A stretch of 64,000 nucleotides of DNA from Siphonodentalium dalli (GCA_032622095.1 CP136061.1:3958005-4022004); one strand, 5' to 3'. Positions 11,280-24,370 are shown, numbered from the stretch's first letter. The notes: generated from the sequence alone by a model not told the origin. Program-made: numbers and translations.

Positions 11280-11750
11280 ACAAATTTAATCCACGAGTTG
11301 GATTGGCGATGTACATGCACCACGAGCTTCAGCGAGTTGTGTAAATCGCCAATCCCACGAGTAGGCACGTTTAATCAACAAGTGTCGATTAAATGTAAAA
11401 TTTAAACAGATGGCTTTATTTATATAGTAAGATAGGCGATCATGGTATAAACAGATTTATTTAAATTTCCCACCATTTTTTGCTCGTATACCGGTCATGG
11501 TGTAAAATATATACCCATTTGTGTCGGGGTGAATCAAATTTACACCACTCGTGATTGTGTGGATATAATCACCTGTTGATTAAACGTGCCTACTGTTGAT
11601 TAAACTTCGCAGAGTGGATTAAACTTTCGCCATACAATTTGAGCGGAAAAGTGTTTATCCATCGCATTGTAAAGATCGTGCCATAAACTTCGCAGAGTGG
11701 ATTAAACTTTCTCCATACAATTTGAACGGAAAAGTGTTTATCATTTTACT
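11280..11750. repeat. Palindromic and tandem short repeats around ttaatcaac/gtttaatc words
   Basis: At 11290-11370 gattggcgatgtaca and tgtaaatcgccaatcc form a hairpin around the centre. At 11600-11745 a segment with cttcgcagagtggattaaac and gaaaagtgtttatc occurs twice. No coding frame. Confidence 0.6.
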
Positions 11751-11824
11751 TCCGCATTTCGAAACGAAAACAGAATTAAATCACATTAAACGCATTTTTT
11801 CGATCTAGCAGTTTTCGAGTATAT

Positions 11825-11910
11825 AACACATACAAACATACATACATGCATACGTACGTACACTGATACATACATACATACATACAGACAGACAGACATA
11901 CAGACAGAAG
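11825..11910. repeat. Tetranucleotide microsatellite (CATA)n / (CAGA)n
   Basis: Imperfect catacatacata followed by cagacagacagacata. A 61-codon minus frame here is a repeat shadow. Confidence 0.9.
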
Positions 11911-11929
11911 TTCCAAAATATATAATAGA

Positions 11930-12045
11930 TAGTGTGCTAAATTTAGCACAACACTACACAATATACATTCTCGACCAATCAGAAGGCGCCATTTCTGGGT
12001 GAGGTGAAATATATATATTATAATATATATATATAATTATATCTT
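11930..12045. repeat. Interspersed repeat; reversed relative at 49240-49400
   Basis: gtgctaaatttagcac, gaccaatcagaaggcgcc and aggtgaaatatata recur in reverse complement at 49255-49385. An AT dinucleotide tract follows at 12010-12040. gtgctaaatttagcac is itself a perfect 16-bp palindrome. Confidence 0.7.
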
Positions 12046-12079
12046 CATTTCAGTAACCGGATAGTATGAATTAACTTAC

Positions 12080-12249
12080 GATCCATCCGCTCCAAACCAA
12101 CCATAACCTGACACGTCGGATTGGGGTAGGTCTGTCCAGCTGCTGGATCTTAGGTTATCTATAGTGAACCATTCCATTCGATTGGCCGTACTGGCATCAA
12201 ACAACATCCAAGCGACAATATCCCCGCTCGTGTAAAGAACCACGGCTGC
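12080..12249 (-). CDS. Exon 2 of a secreted-protein gene of unknown function
   Basis: The acceptor is attattgcag|GCA (12250/12249) and the donor is GGATC|gtaagt (12080/12079). The 170-nt exon is open in phase 0 and ends in phase 2. It encodes a tryptophan-rich segment (TSGDIVAWMLFDAST, then WFTIDNLRSSSW, then GYGWFGADG). Phase 0 entry matches the phase 0 exit of exon 1 at 33848, and phase 2 exit matches the entry of exon 3 at 9859. The pattern resembles lineage-expanded secreted proteins of invertebrates that I cannot name. No stop or frameshift is present. Intron 1 would be 21.6 kb. Confidence 0.7.
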
Positions 12250-12259
12250 CTGCAATAAT

Positions 12260-12955
12260 TATGAGATTGGAGTGACTGATATGCCTCATATACGTCATCT
12301 GTCCGATAGTTCATAAGTTAGTTATAATTATAGCCTGGTGTGTTTCCGTATATCTAGGAAATCTTCCTTTCCCCAGTGATTGTAACTGCTAGGGTTAAAT
12401 GTATAAGTAAGCACAATGTGTGAGAGATAAGAATAATATAGCATAAGAACATACAAGCATAATTAACAAGATCTTATTCTTAATTGGTTATGACTGGTAG
12501 TAATCATAGTCGAGGGATGGTCAAATCGGTATCATGCTATCCTAAACAATAGTATGATACACTCTTGGAATAACTACTCGTGTCTAAGAGATAGAGACGG
12601 ACTCTTGCTTGAACCTCGATACCACAAACATCTCTGTGATCCTATGTATTGTCCCACTGACAAAACACGTTATTGAAATAAAAAAGTTATAAAACCACTG
12701 GACTCTTGATTGTTCCCACATGGCCATCGTCACATTTACCACTGGATTGGATCCCAGAATGATAGAATAGTGCGTATATTTCCTTTTATTTAGTGTAGAA
12801 CACACATAACAAGTGTAAAATGCGAATTTCCAACCATATTCACTATTAGAAGAGTAGCAAACTCCAAGATGGCATCCAATATGGCATACACACCTCCAGT
12901 TTTAACACGGATTGCGGAAACCCTTCGGTTTAAACCCGTTTGACAGCTAAAATCA
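12260..12955. other. Intron 1, no recognisable feature
   Basis: Ordinary AT-rich sequence between exon 2 and the 13-bp minisatellite. Nothing coding was recognised. Confidence 0.5.
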
Positions 12956-12959
12956 TAGT

Positions 12960-13885
12960 TTGAATCCGAGAGTGCACCAGGGATGTGGCAATGGTAACAT
13001 GTAACGGTAATGTGTAATGGTAATGTGTATTGGTAATGTTTTGTGGTAATGTGTAATGGTAATGTGTAAGGTATTGAATAGTGGTAATGTGTAGTGTTAT
13101 GTGTGATGGTATTGTGTAGTTGTAAGGATTAATCGTAATGTGTAATGATGTGTAGTGGTAATGTGTAATGATAATGTGTAATGGTAATGTGCAATTGTAA
13201 TGTGTAGTAGTAATATGTGGTGGTAACGTGTAATGATAATGTGTATTTGCAATGTGTAATGACAATATGTAATGATAATGTGTAGTGGTAATGTGTAATG
13301 GTACTGGGTAGTGGCAATGTGTAGTCGATATGTGTAGTGGTAATGTGAAGTGGTAATGGTAATGCGTAGTGGTAATGTGTAGTGGTAATGTGTAGTTGTA
13401 ATGGTAATGTGTAGTGGTAATGTGTAGTGGTAATATATAGTGGTAATTTGTAGTGTTAATATGTAATGGCAATGTGTAGTTGTAATGGTAATGTGTAGTA
13501 ACAATGTGAAGTGGTAATGTGTAATGATAATGTGTTGTGGTAGTGTGCAATGGTAATGTGTGGTGGTAATGTTCAGTGGTAATGTGTAATGGTAGTGTGT
13601 GATGGTAATGTGTAGTGTTAATGTGTAGTGGTAATGTGTAATGGTAATGTGTAGTGGTAATATATAGTGGTAACACAAGTGAAATGTGTAGTGGTAATGT
13701 GTAAAGGTAATGCGTAGTGGTAATGTGTAGTGGTATAGTGTAGTGATAATGTGTAGTGGTAATATGTAGTGGTAATGTGGAGTGATAATGTGTAATGGTA
13801 ATGTGTAATGGTAATGTGTAGTGGTAATGGGTAATGATACTGTGTAGTGGTAATGTGTAGTGGTAATATGTAATTGTAATGTGTA
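12960..13885. repeat. 13-bp minisatellite (taatgtgtagtgg), about 70 copies
   Basis: The unit is taatgtgtagtgg with frequent g/a, g/t and single-base length changes. Because 3 x 13 = 39 nt, the minus strand has long open frames (up to 417 codons, rich in T-H-Y-H-Y-T-L-P-L-H). These are a by-product of the repeat and are not annotated as genes. Confidence 0.95.
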
Positions 13886-13929
13886 GTGGTGAACTTAACG
13901 TTTTCTCAAGTAATAACAAGTAATTTGTA

Positions 13930-14350
13930 ATAGTGTTGTTGTTGTTGATTACGACGATTATGAAGATGATGATTATGATGATGATTATGATGATGTTGAT
14001 GATGATGATGATAATAATGCTGATTATGATGGTGATCATGATGCTACTGCTGATGATGGTGAGAAGACGATGTTGATGATGATGACGATGATGACGATCA
14101 TCATGCTGGTTATGATAATGATGATGACGGTAGTGGCGAGACGACGATGATGGTGTTGGCGATGATGTTGACGGTGATGCCATTGAGGATGATGGATGAT
14201 GATGTTGACGATGATGACGGCGAGGATGACCACGCTGATGATTATTATGATGATGATGAAGATGATGATTATGGGGATGTTGATGAGGAAGATAACGATA
14301 ACGATGACGACGACGACGATGACGATGATGATGATGATGATGATGATATA
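13930..14350. repeat. GAT/GAC trinucleotide microsatellite
   Basis: Long imperfect gatgatgat array with gac and tat interruptions, abutting the 13-bp minisatellite. The acidic (poly-D) plus frame at 14147-14422 and its methionine-rich shadow are repeat-derived. Confidence 0.95.
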
Positions 14351-14563
14351 TACGCTGGTGATCCTACAGCATTATTATATGTAAATAGTGTAAATATGTT
14401 TGTCAACTCTGACGTTTGTTAACTCATGATTTAGTTCATTAAAGCATTCAGTCATTTTTTTTGCATTAATGCAATTCAAAGTAATTTACTTCACAACAAG
14501 TCATGTTACTTTTGCGTTAATTTCTTAAATACATTATCAAATACTAGCATGGTTACCCGGCGT

Positions 14564-15420
14564 TGCCCAGGTTACTAGCAAGGTTACGCGGCGTTGTCCA
14601 GGTTACTAGCTTGGTTACGCGGCGTTGTCCAGGTTAAAGTGATGTGAAACCATCTGCTGTAGATATTTGGCGGGCATAGAAGATACTCTTGCTCAAAGTA
14701 TTACACGTATTCTCATAAATTGTATATCCAAATGGCACCACAAAACATCATTTTTATACATTGATTATAAGTAGCGCATAACCCATCTTGTCGTCACACC
14801 CCAACAAAAGGATTTATTTACTTACAAAGTTCTGCTCGTACATAAGACGTTATAATGTTTTTATTCGTACAGTCGACGTGATTAAATTGACGTTTGTTTG
14901 TATTTTTTAATTATTTTGTATTGGGACTCTAACAGGAACACCATGAATACATTAGTTTATAAAAATAATATACGACAATTGGGTTTTAAATAGAGATGTA
15001 TAAATCAATCTAGTGGGTTAGACTAAGATTCTGAGGTCAACTGGTTATCATATCTCCATGAAGATACAGACATTTTACAAAATATGTCCAGGTGCTCATC
15101 TGTTCGTGGTGCTATTCTGGCTAATTATTCTCATTTTAAAATAAATGTTCTTATATATCAGCTACATGTGCCCGACACAGATTTTACGTTGTGTATGTTA
15201 AGCTATGAGTCTGTTCTAATAAAATGAAAGAAACCCATGTAACGGGCAGATGTACCCTTGTCAGATGCCAGTGTTGGAGGATCCTGAAAAGTCATGTGCT
15301 ACTGTGTTTTATTTTACGTTATCTCAGAAAAACTATATTTGATTGCACACTGTGACCAATATTTCAATAGGCCTTCTATACATTTCCACATTTCTTGACA
15401 AATTGTATCTTTTTTGTGGA
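14564..15420 (-). mobile_element. Helitron-like right end, reversed, with relic of the 8.2 kb frame
   Basis: On the minus strand the sequence ends gttgcccagg..., with three tandem copies of the terminal GC block (ggttacccggcgttgcc, then two of ggttacgcggcgttgtcc) and CTAG words between them at 14566-14640. Further in, 15000-15400 is the reverse complement of 8160-8600 at clearly reduced identity, including the frame at 8222-8494 now broken by stops. The matching left end was not found. Triplication of the terminal hairpin is unusual. Confidence 0.5.
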
Positions 15421-17510
15421 ACATATCTTTGAATGAAGAGACTCTCAATTACGTTATAGTACATGCACCATTCTAACATGTCATCATATTGTGATTCAAT
15501 GTCCCTCATCTTGCCAGAATATATGTATCTGTTTAATAGAATGAAAAATATAATTTTAGTGCTTTCTTCTATTTATCTGTTTTTGCGAGTTCAGTATATG
15601 CACTGATTCCAGGCCCCATATAAATATGAGTTGAGAACATATAATTGTTTAAACGGAACGAATAATGGATGAAAACAGTCGCCAGGCAATCATCATTCAT
15701 TGCTAGATCCCTTAATTTGACCCCCCCCCCCCCCACCTGCAAAACAATAATAAAATGCTATTTTTGATTGATCTGTTCATTTCTGATATATCTGTTTATT
15801 TGCAAGCTAATATATAAAATATTAACAAAATACCAAACACAATTTTATTATTGCACGGGAGCAGAATGACATAGCTAGCCGTCTTCCTGCTGCCCTGGGT
15901 GATAGGTTGAATATGAATCTAGGATGACGCATTTACAATTTTTGCACAGACTACTTGATATTTGGATGGCCGGTTGGTGAATGATTTAATATGCTATATG
16001 GGCATTTTAATCGAGACTGAGTTGAAATTTTATCAATGATGTATTGTAATAGTTGATATTTTAGACACGTTCGAAATATTGTAACAAAATTAGTGGAGTG
16101 GTTGCGACAGACCTGTATCACATTCACGAACAACGCCGTGCATGTGACACGTGGCTATCTATGATGTCCAGAGTGATAACTGGAGAACATAATAATAGAG
16201 TTCAAAAGTTAATATACTCAGATGATGGAGTTAAGTGGCGTTTTGCCTACAACAAATATAGCATAATTCGGTTTCACTTGTAACCGATTGAGAATATATT
16301 CCTATTGGTTTCAAAGATTTCACACTTTTTGAATGTGTAATTAAATTAACATTTTTTTATTTTGGAATTAACTGAATTCCACACTTTTGGAAAAAACATG
16401 TTCTATGCTTATTGCTCTTTGTTTTATCCGCCTGTCTAGTGTTAACACAGAGAGAATATGTGAGTATCTTCTTAAACGATTCATGCCCGGTTAGTGGTGT
16501 CTCATGTTCTCATTTTCCAAACAACATTGTGCGAGAGGAGCTACCAACGCCGTGTATCTCCGACACCGGAAATTGCGATTAATTTTGCAAATTTTGTCGT
16601 TTTGATAGTATACCATCGTTAGAATTTCATCAATTTCATTTATAATGCGTAATAATTTTGGCAAAGTCTCTCGCTGAATAAGTTCGTCATACAATGGCCT
16701 TGGTGGATTATCGAGGATGAGTTGAGAAGTTTAACGTTCGCCGAGCAATGATTAATGATAATTACGTCCCTGCACGAGAAAATATCAATCATTCGATCTA
16801 AAACTCTCTTTATTTAATACACAATTAAAGTTTTCTCGAAACATCAATGTGTTTCTAAATAGATTATATCAATAAAGAACGGGTGGGATTTTGTTGTGTC
16901 ATTGTTAGCGCATTCGCTAACAAATCAAACTTAAACGTTGTATGCTAGTGTACGGCAAATTGCAAATGACAGTATATTTACTGTCGTGCGAACTGGGGCT
17001 GTCGCCACCCACAAATAAAGAAATAAACAACTGTGTAGCACAGAGATCGACAAATACTGTGTTGTTTTCCTGAAAAATACAACTAAACTATATAAATACG
17101 ATGGATTGACTGAATTTAATATGAAATAACTTGTGCCAGATCCCCTTGCAGTAATTCGCCGCAATAAAATATGTTTAACTTAAGCCTAGCTGCACCAGGT
17201 CTTGCTTTTAAAGAGGGAAATTGCTCCAACTTGACTTGAAACATATTGGATATGCTTAATATATACAAAAGGGATTAGGGCACACATTTTTGCAAATATG
17301 AAGCCCCTTCCCAGATGTCACAGCTCCCATCGGAACTCCTGAAATTAAAATAAGGAGGACATTTATTGTTCTACTGTGTTCCCCGGCTTGGTTTCTCTCA
17401 CTTAACATTTCAATAACTACGTACTATTTTGCCTTCATATTATAGGTGTTGGTCAACTTTAATTGTGACAATAATCCTATGATAAAACAAACAAAATATA
17501 AAATATAATT
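15421..17510. other. Intron 1, no recognisable gene
   Basis: Contains a C14 tract (15720-15733). At 16545-16580 a block (ccgtgtatctccgacaccgg) is related in reverse complement to 18776-18805. No supported coding frame. Confidence 0.5.
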
Positions 17511-17514
17511 ATAT

Positions 17515-17850
17515 ATATCTATGTTTGCGAATGTCTGTCTGTCCGTTATAGAAATTAAGTGGGCACCATCTAGATGGCACCAAAGGGGTCTAACATGTGT
17601 ATCATTTCACGAGCAAGATAATCATGCAAATTAAACATTTCTGAAGTGACTCTGTCTGTATCAGGGACATAAACAGTGGAGGGGCAACACAATCGTTGGT
17701 TTTGTTGTCGCCGATTTCCACCAAACATCTGCATGTCCATGATATGAGAAGTCTCCTTGATATGAGGAATCTAATCCCCATGATATGAGGAATCTAATAG
17801 TGTGGGTTAAAGACCCTGAATTGTTGCCGTTTTAATCAGGGATCGGGATT
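17515..17850 (+). mobile_element. Helitron-like left-end fragment
   Basis: tctatgtttgcgaatgtctg then tctgtccgttatagaaatta and accatctagatggcaccaaa match the left end at 5960. One and a half internal repeat units follow (cgccgatttccaccaaac, ccatgatatgaggaatctaa). Truncated and without a right end. Confidence 0.5.
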
Positions 17851-18774
17851 TCTCATTTCAGCGAGATATCGTTCATATGTTAAAGATATACTCTTATTAT
17901 TTCTAAGGACCCAATAAATCCTTCAATTAGTTGGCATCACAGTTTATTCTGCATCTATAAAACAATTATCGGTGTGTGGTTTCTAACCAGTTGTTCTGTT
18001 GTATGAAGCAAAACTAATATTTCATTCAGACATTAGTTAATGGGAGGTCTGTAATCGTGAATGCCCATTTCAATGATTGACGTTTCGGGGAAATTGTTTC
18101 ATAACCATCACAAAATTATGTATTGAAATTCAAAGTGTAACTTTACACTTATCATGTTGACTATCTTTCGGGTAGATAATCAGACCTGGTGTCATTTTAA
18201 CGCACACAATAGGCACCATTCAATGGACGTGTATAAGCGGTGTGCTGATGAGCTGGGAATCAACATAATGATAATTAATGGCTCCTATTTTGAGTCAATG
18301 ATTTGCCTGTAATTGGCCGATATTTATGTCGACTTTCAATTTGCCATACACTAACAAATCAGGCGAATTTTAATAGACAGTGCTCCTGTAATTTTCCTTA
18401 CACCAGATAATTCTCTTTTTCGGCCATAATTTTAATAATCAGCAGAAAAACTCAGGTTTGGTGCTATAGAAGCCATTGTGGAACTTTCGTGTGTCGCGTG
18501 TAAAGCAATATTCAAACACCCATACGTTTTAAGTATAAGATATTCGGTATATACTAGACAAAGTTACAGACGATCCGTGGAATATCACATAATAATCGTG
18601 ATTTCTCAGTACGTACTTTATCGACAGGATTTATAGATAGTAGATGTTAGAAGTATAGTATACTTGGGAATTGTTCCGAGTGGTTTGATATTCCTAACTT
18701 GTTCTCGTTTTTAGATATCATTAACATTATGTTAAGAATGTCTAAATTTAATGTAAACAAACGCAAAATTCCTG
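17851..18774. other. Intron 1, no recognisable feature
   Basis: AT-rich sequence in which nothing coding or repetitive was recognised. Confidence 0.45.
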
Positions 18775-21700
18775 CGCAATTTCCGGTGTCGGATATACAC
18801 GGTGATCAAGCGGCGTGTTATCGAGTCTTTTAAGCCCCCAATTGATTACAATGACGGGGGGTTCTAAATAGCACAAGAAGCATGACAGAACAATCAGTAC
18901 GGCTAGTGGTTTTTCATATTCCAAACAATATCTATAGTGACATTTTCTCTTCAATTGATTTCTCTGAGGACGGGACTTTCTCGACTGAACAGGGCAAGCA
19001 GCATCTCACAACTTCTTTCTAGGGCGCAATTGGGAGTCTGTGAGATAAAATTGCGACTCAGATGAATCTTTGGTCACAGAAAAGAAACCCGCAATAGGGT
19101 GATTGTATTTTGGTTTCTTTCGGTGTATATTCAACGAGTATCGTAAGCCATCAACATCGTTAACATTTACTTATTTGTCGAACAATCTCCGGCGTCAGCA
19201 GCTATCAATTGGTATGTTCTCGGTGCGTTTAAGGCTTTAATTTATTCCACAGAGGTCGAGAGTTTCTCGTCTGAATAGCACAGTATAGCACGACCGAACA
19301 TAGTTTAAGTTAATCAGAATTAGAGGAGTTTCATTTTCTAGACAATTTTGTGCGTCAATACAGTCATATCAAGTGACGTGCGTCAATACAGTCATATCAA
19401 GTGACGTGCATCAATACAGTCATATCAAGTGACGTGCATCAATACAGTCATATCAAGTGACGTGCATCAATACAGTCATATCAAGTGACGTGCATCAATA
19501 CAGTCATATCAAGTGACGTTCGTCAATACAGTCATATCAAGTGACGTGCGCCAATACAGTCATATCAAGTGACGTGCATCAATACAGTCATATCAAGTGA
19601 CGTGCATCAATACAGTCATATCAAGTGACGTGCATCAATACAGTCATATCAAGTGACGTGCATCAATACAGTCATATCAAGTGACGTGCATCAATACAGT
19701 CATATCAAGTGACGTGCATCAATACAGTCATATCAAGTGACGTGCATCAATACAGTCATATCAAGTGACGTGCATCAATACAGTCATATCAAGTGACGTG
19801 CATCAATACAGTCATATCAAGTGACGTGCATCAATACAGTCATATCAAGTGACGTGCATCAATACAGTCATATCAAGTGACGTGCATCAATACAGTCATA
19901 TCAAGTGACGTGCATCAATACAGTCATATCAAGTGACGTGCATCAATACAGTCATATCAAGTGACGTGCATCAATACAGTCATATCAAGTGACGTGCATC
20001 AATACAGTCATATCAAGTGACGTTCGTCAATACAGTCATATCAAGTGACGTGCGTCAATACAGTCATATCAAGTGACGTGCGCCAATACAGTCATATCAA
20101 GTGACGTGCATCAATACAGTCATATCAAGTGACGTGCATCAATACAGTCATATCAAGTGACGTGCATCAATACAGTCATATCAAGTGACGTACATCAATA
20201 CAGTCATATCAAGTGACGTGCATCAATACAGTCATATCAAGTGACGTGCATCAATACAGTCATATCAAGTGACGTGCATCAATACAGTCATATCAAGTGA
20301 CGTGCGCCTATACAGTCATATCAAGTGACGTTCGTCAATACAGTCATATCAAGTGACGTTCGTCAATACAGTCATATCAAGTGACGTGCATCAATACAGT
20401 CATATCAAGTGACGTGCGCCTATACAGTCATATCAAGTGACGTTCGTCAATACAGTCATATCAAGTGACGTTCGTCAATACAGTCATATCAAGTGACGTG
20501 CATCAATACAGTCATATCAAGTGACGTGCGTCAATACAGTCATATCAAGTGACGTGCATCAATACAGTCATATCAAGTGACGTGCATCAATACAGTCATA
20601 TCAAGTGACGTGCATCAATACAGTCATATCAAGTGACGTGCATCAATACAGTCATATCAAGTGACGTGCATCAATACAGTCATATCAAGTGACGTGCATC
20701 AATACAGTCATATCAAGTGACGTGCATCAATACAGTCATATCAAGTGACGTGCATCAATACAGTCATATCAAGTGACGTGCATCAATACAGTCATATCAA
20801 GTGACGTGCATCAATACAGTCATATCAAGTGACGTGCGCCTATACAGTCATATCAAGTGACGTTCGTCAATACAGTCATATCAAGTGACGTGCATCAATA
20901 CAGTCATATCAAGTGACGTGCATCAATACAGTCATATCAAGTGACGTTCGTCAATACAGTCATATCAAGTGACGTGCATCAATACAGTCATATCAAGTGA
21001 CGTGCGCCTATACAGTCATATCAAGTGACGTTCGTCAATACAGTCATATCAAGTGACGTGCATCAATACAGTCATATCAAGTGACGTGCATCAATACAGT
21101 CATATCAAGTGACGTTCGTCAATACAGTCATATCAAGTGACGTGCATCAATACAGTCATATCAAGTGACGTGCGCCAATACAGTCATATCAAGTGACGTG
21201 CGCCAATACAGTCATATCAAGTGACGTGCGCCAATAGTCATATCAAGTGACGTTCGTCAATACAGTCATATCAAGTGACGTGCATCAATACAGTCATATC
21301 AAGTGACGTGCATCAATACAGTCATATCAAGTGACGTGCGCCAATAGTCATATCAAGTGACGTGCGTCAATACAGTCATATCAAGTGACGTGCGCCAATA
21401 CAGTCATATCAAGTGACGTGCATCAATACAGTCATATCAAGTGACGTGCGCCAATACAGTCATATCAAGTGACGTGCGCCAATACAGTCATATCAAGTGA
21501 CGTGCGTCAATACAGTCATATCAAGTGACGTGCATCAATACAGTCATATCAAGTGACGTGCGCCAATACAGTCATATCACGTGACGTTCGTCAATACAGT
21601 CATATCACGTGACGTTCGTCAATACAGTCATATCAAGTGACGTGCGCCAATAGTCATATCAAGTGACGTGCGCCAATACAGTCATATCAAGTGACGTTCG

Positions 21701-23900
21701 TCAATACAGTCATATCAAGTGACGTTCGTCAATACAGTCATATCAAGTGACGTGCGCCAATAGTCATATCAAGTGACGTGCATCAATACAGTCATATCAA
21801 GTGACGTGCATCAATACAGTCATATCAAGTGACGTGCGCCAATAGTCATATCAAGTGACGTGCGTCAATACAGTCATATCAAGTGACGTGCATCAATACA
21901 GTCATATCAAGTGACGTGCATCAATACAGTCATATCAAGTGACGTGCGTCAATACAGTCATATCAAGTGACGTGCATCAATACAGTCATATCAAGTGACG
22001 TGCGCCAATAGTCATATCAAGTGACGTGCGCCAATACAGTCATATCAAGTGACGTTCGTCAATACAGTCATATCAAGTGACGTTCGTCAATACAGTCATA
22101 TCAAGTGACGTGCGCCAATAGTCATATCAAGTGACGTGCATCAATACAGTCATATCAAGTGACGTGCATCAATACAGTCATATCAAGTGACGTGCGCCAA
22201 TAGTCATATCAAGTGACGTGCGTCAATACAGTCATATCAAGTGACGTGCATCAATACAGTCATATCAAGTGACGTGCATCAATACAGTCATATCAAGTGA
22301 CGTGCGTCAATACAGTCATATCAAGTGACGTGCATCAATACAGTCATATCAAGTGACGTGCGCCAATAGTCATATCAAGTGACGTGCGCCAATACAGTCA
22401 TATCAAGTGACGTTCGTCAATACAGTCATATCAAGTGACGTTCGTCAATACAGTCATATCAAGTGACGTGCGCCAATAGTCATATCAAGTGACGTGCATC
22501 AATACAGTCATATCAAGTGACGTTCGTCAATACAGTCATATCAAGTGACGTTCGTCAATACAGTCATATCAAGTGACGTGCATCAATACAGTCATATCAA
22601 GTGACGTGCATCAATACAGTCATATCAAGTGACGTGCGCCAATACAGTCATATCAAGTGACGTGCATCAATACAGTCATATCAAGTGACGTGCATCAATA
22701 CAGTCATATCAAGTGACGTGCATCAATACAGTCATATCAAGTGACGTGCATCAATACAGTCATATCAAGTGACGTGCGTCAATACAGTCATATCAAGTGA
22801 CGTGCATCAATACAGTCATATCAAGTGACGTGCATCAATACAGTCATATCAAGTGACGTGCGCCAATACAGTCATATCAAGTGACGTGCATCAATACAGT
22901 CATATCAAGTGACGTGCATCAATACAGTCATATCAAGTGACATGCGCCAATACAGTCATATCAAGTGACGTGCGCCAATACAGTCATATCAAGTGACGTG
23001 CATCAATACAGTCATATCAAGTGACGTGCGTCAATACAGTCATATCAAGTGACGTGCATCAATACAGTCATATCAAGTGACGTGCATCAATACAGTCATA
23101 TCAAGTGACGTGCATCAATACAGTCATATCAAGTGACGTGCGCCAATACAGTCATATCAAGTGACGTGCGCCAATACAGTCATATCAAGTGACGTGCATC
23201 AATACAGTCATATCAAGTGACGTGCGTCAATACAGTCATATCAAGTGACGTTCGTCAATACAGTCATATCAAGTGACGTGCATCAATACAGTCATATCAA
23301 GTGACGTGCATCAATACAGTCATATCAAGTGACGTGCGCCAATACAGTCATATCAAGTGACGTGCGCCAATACAGTCATATCAAGTGACGTGCATCAATA
23401 CAGTCATATCAAGTGACGTGCGCCAATAGTCATACCAAGTGACGTATTCTCGAGACTGTTAAGCCACACAATTGATTCCACTGAGGACAAGAGTTTCTTG
23501 GCTGAATAGAGCAAGATGCACCACTCAACTTCTTCCTAAGGAGTCAATATGAGATATAGCTCTGACTCGAGTCTTTTGCACAAAGAACAGAATTTCGCAA
23601 TAAAGTGGTTGTGTTTGTGTTTTACATGAATGCATGGTATTTCAGTGTAAGTTGGACGAGTATCGTAAGCCATCACTGTCATGTGATGAGTACCAATTGG
23701 TCAGAAATCAATGGTTAACAGTGTTTTATTATTCGAACAATCTCTGACGTGGGTTCCCTGCCACCATCTCTCGCGTCAGCAGCTATCAAGTGTATGATAT
23801 ACTCCCGAGACAATTGCGGCCCCAATTGATTCCACTGAAAACGGAAGTTTCACGGCTCAATATATAGAGCAAGGAGCACAACATAAGTCCATTGATTGTT
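18775..23900. repeat. Degenerate ~440 bp repeat units flanking a 28-bp satellite
   Basis: Words such as aattgattccactgaggac, gagtatcgtaagccatca, gaacaatctc and gcgtcagcagctatcaa recur in the same order at 18780-18990, 19000-19345, 23455-23800 and 23800-23890. The 28-bp array (19351-23449) sits within one such unit, so the satellite appears to have expanded inside an older, longer tandem repeat. Confidence 0.7.
19351..23449. repeat. 28-bp satellite array, roughly 145 copies, with higher-order structure
   Basis: The invariant core is caatacagtcatatcaagtg, followed by acgt and a 4-base variable block: gcat, gcgt, ttcg(t) or gcgc. A 26-bp variant lacks two bases (caatagtc for caatacagtc). Each unit carries a TGACGT word. 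In the right half the variants repeat in a fixed order: 21663-22020 and 22021-22378 are the same 13-unit, 358-bp block, and a third copy starts at 22379 before breaking down. Two units at about 21575-21610 contain cacgtgacg. No unique spacers occur, so this is not CRISPR-like. It lies in intron 1 of the three-exon gene. Confidence 0.95.
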
Positions 23901-23974
23901 ATGTTTATTACACACTTTCTACCTTTAATATTCGCCAATGTTAAGAGATAAGAGATAACAGATTGTATGTGACC

Positions 23975-24370
23975 AAATAGTCCCTGATCAGTCCTTGATT
24001 AGTCCCTTGTTAGTCCCGATTAGTCCCTGTTTAGTCCCTGTTTAGTCTCTGATTAGTCCCTGAATAGCCCTGAATAGTCCTGGTTAGTTCCTGTATAGTC
24101 CCTGATTAGTCCTGATTAGTCCCTGCTTATTCTCTGGTTAGTCCCTGTATAGTCCCTGTATAGTCCCTGATTAGTCCATGATTAGTCCCTGAATAGTCCC
24201 TGATTAGTCCTGATTAATCCCTAAATAGTCACTGAATAGTCCCTGAATAGTCCTGAGTAGTCCCTGATTAGTCCCAGAGTAGTCCTGATTAGTCCCGGAA
24301 TAGTCCCTGATTAATCCCCGATTAGTCCCTGATCAGTCCCTGATTATTCCCCGATTAGTCCTGATTAGCT
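23975..24370. repeat. Irregular 10-14 bp repeat (tagtccctgat)
   Basis: About 30 copies of tagtccctg followed by att, aat or tat, with variable length. It has no coding frame. Confidence 0.9.

Noticed and set aside
12930-14183. 417-codon minus-strand frame rich in Thr, His, Tyr, Leu
   Set aside because: It is the translation of a 13-bp minisatellite (3 x 13 nt period) running into a GAT microsatellite. There is no domain, and composition is fully explained by the repeat.
19351-23449. CRISPR-like array
   Set aside because: There are no unique spacers; the whole 28-bp unit repeats with a few shared variants, in a eukaryotic intron.
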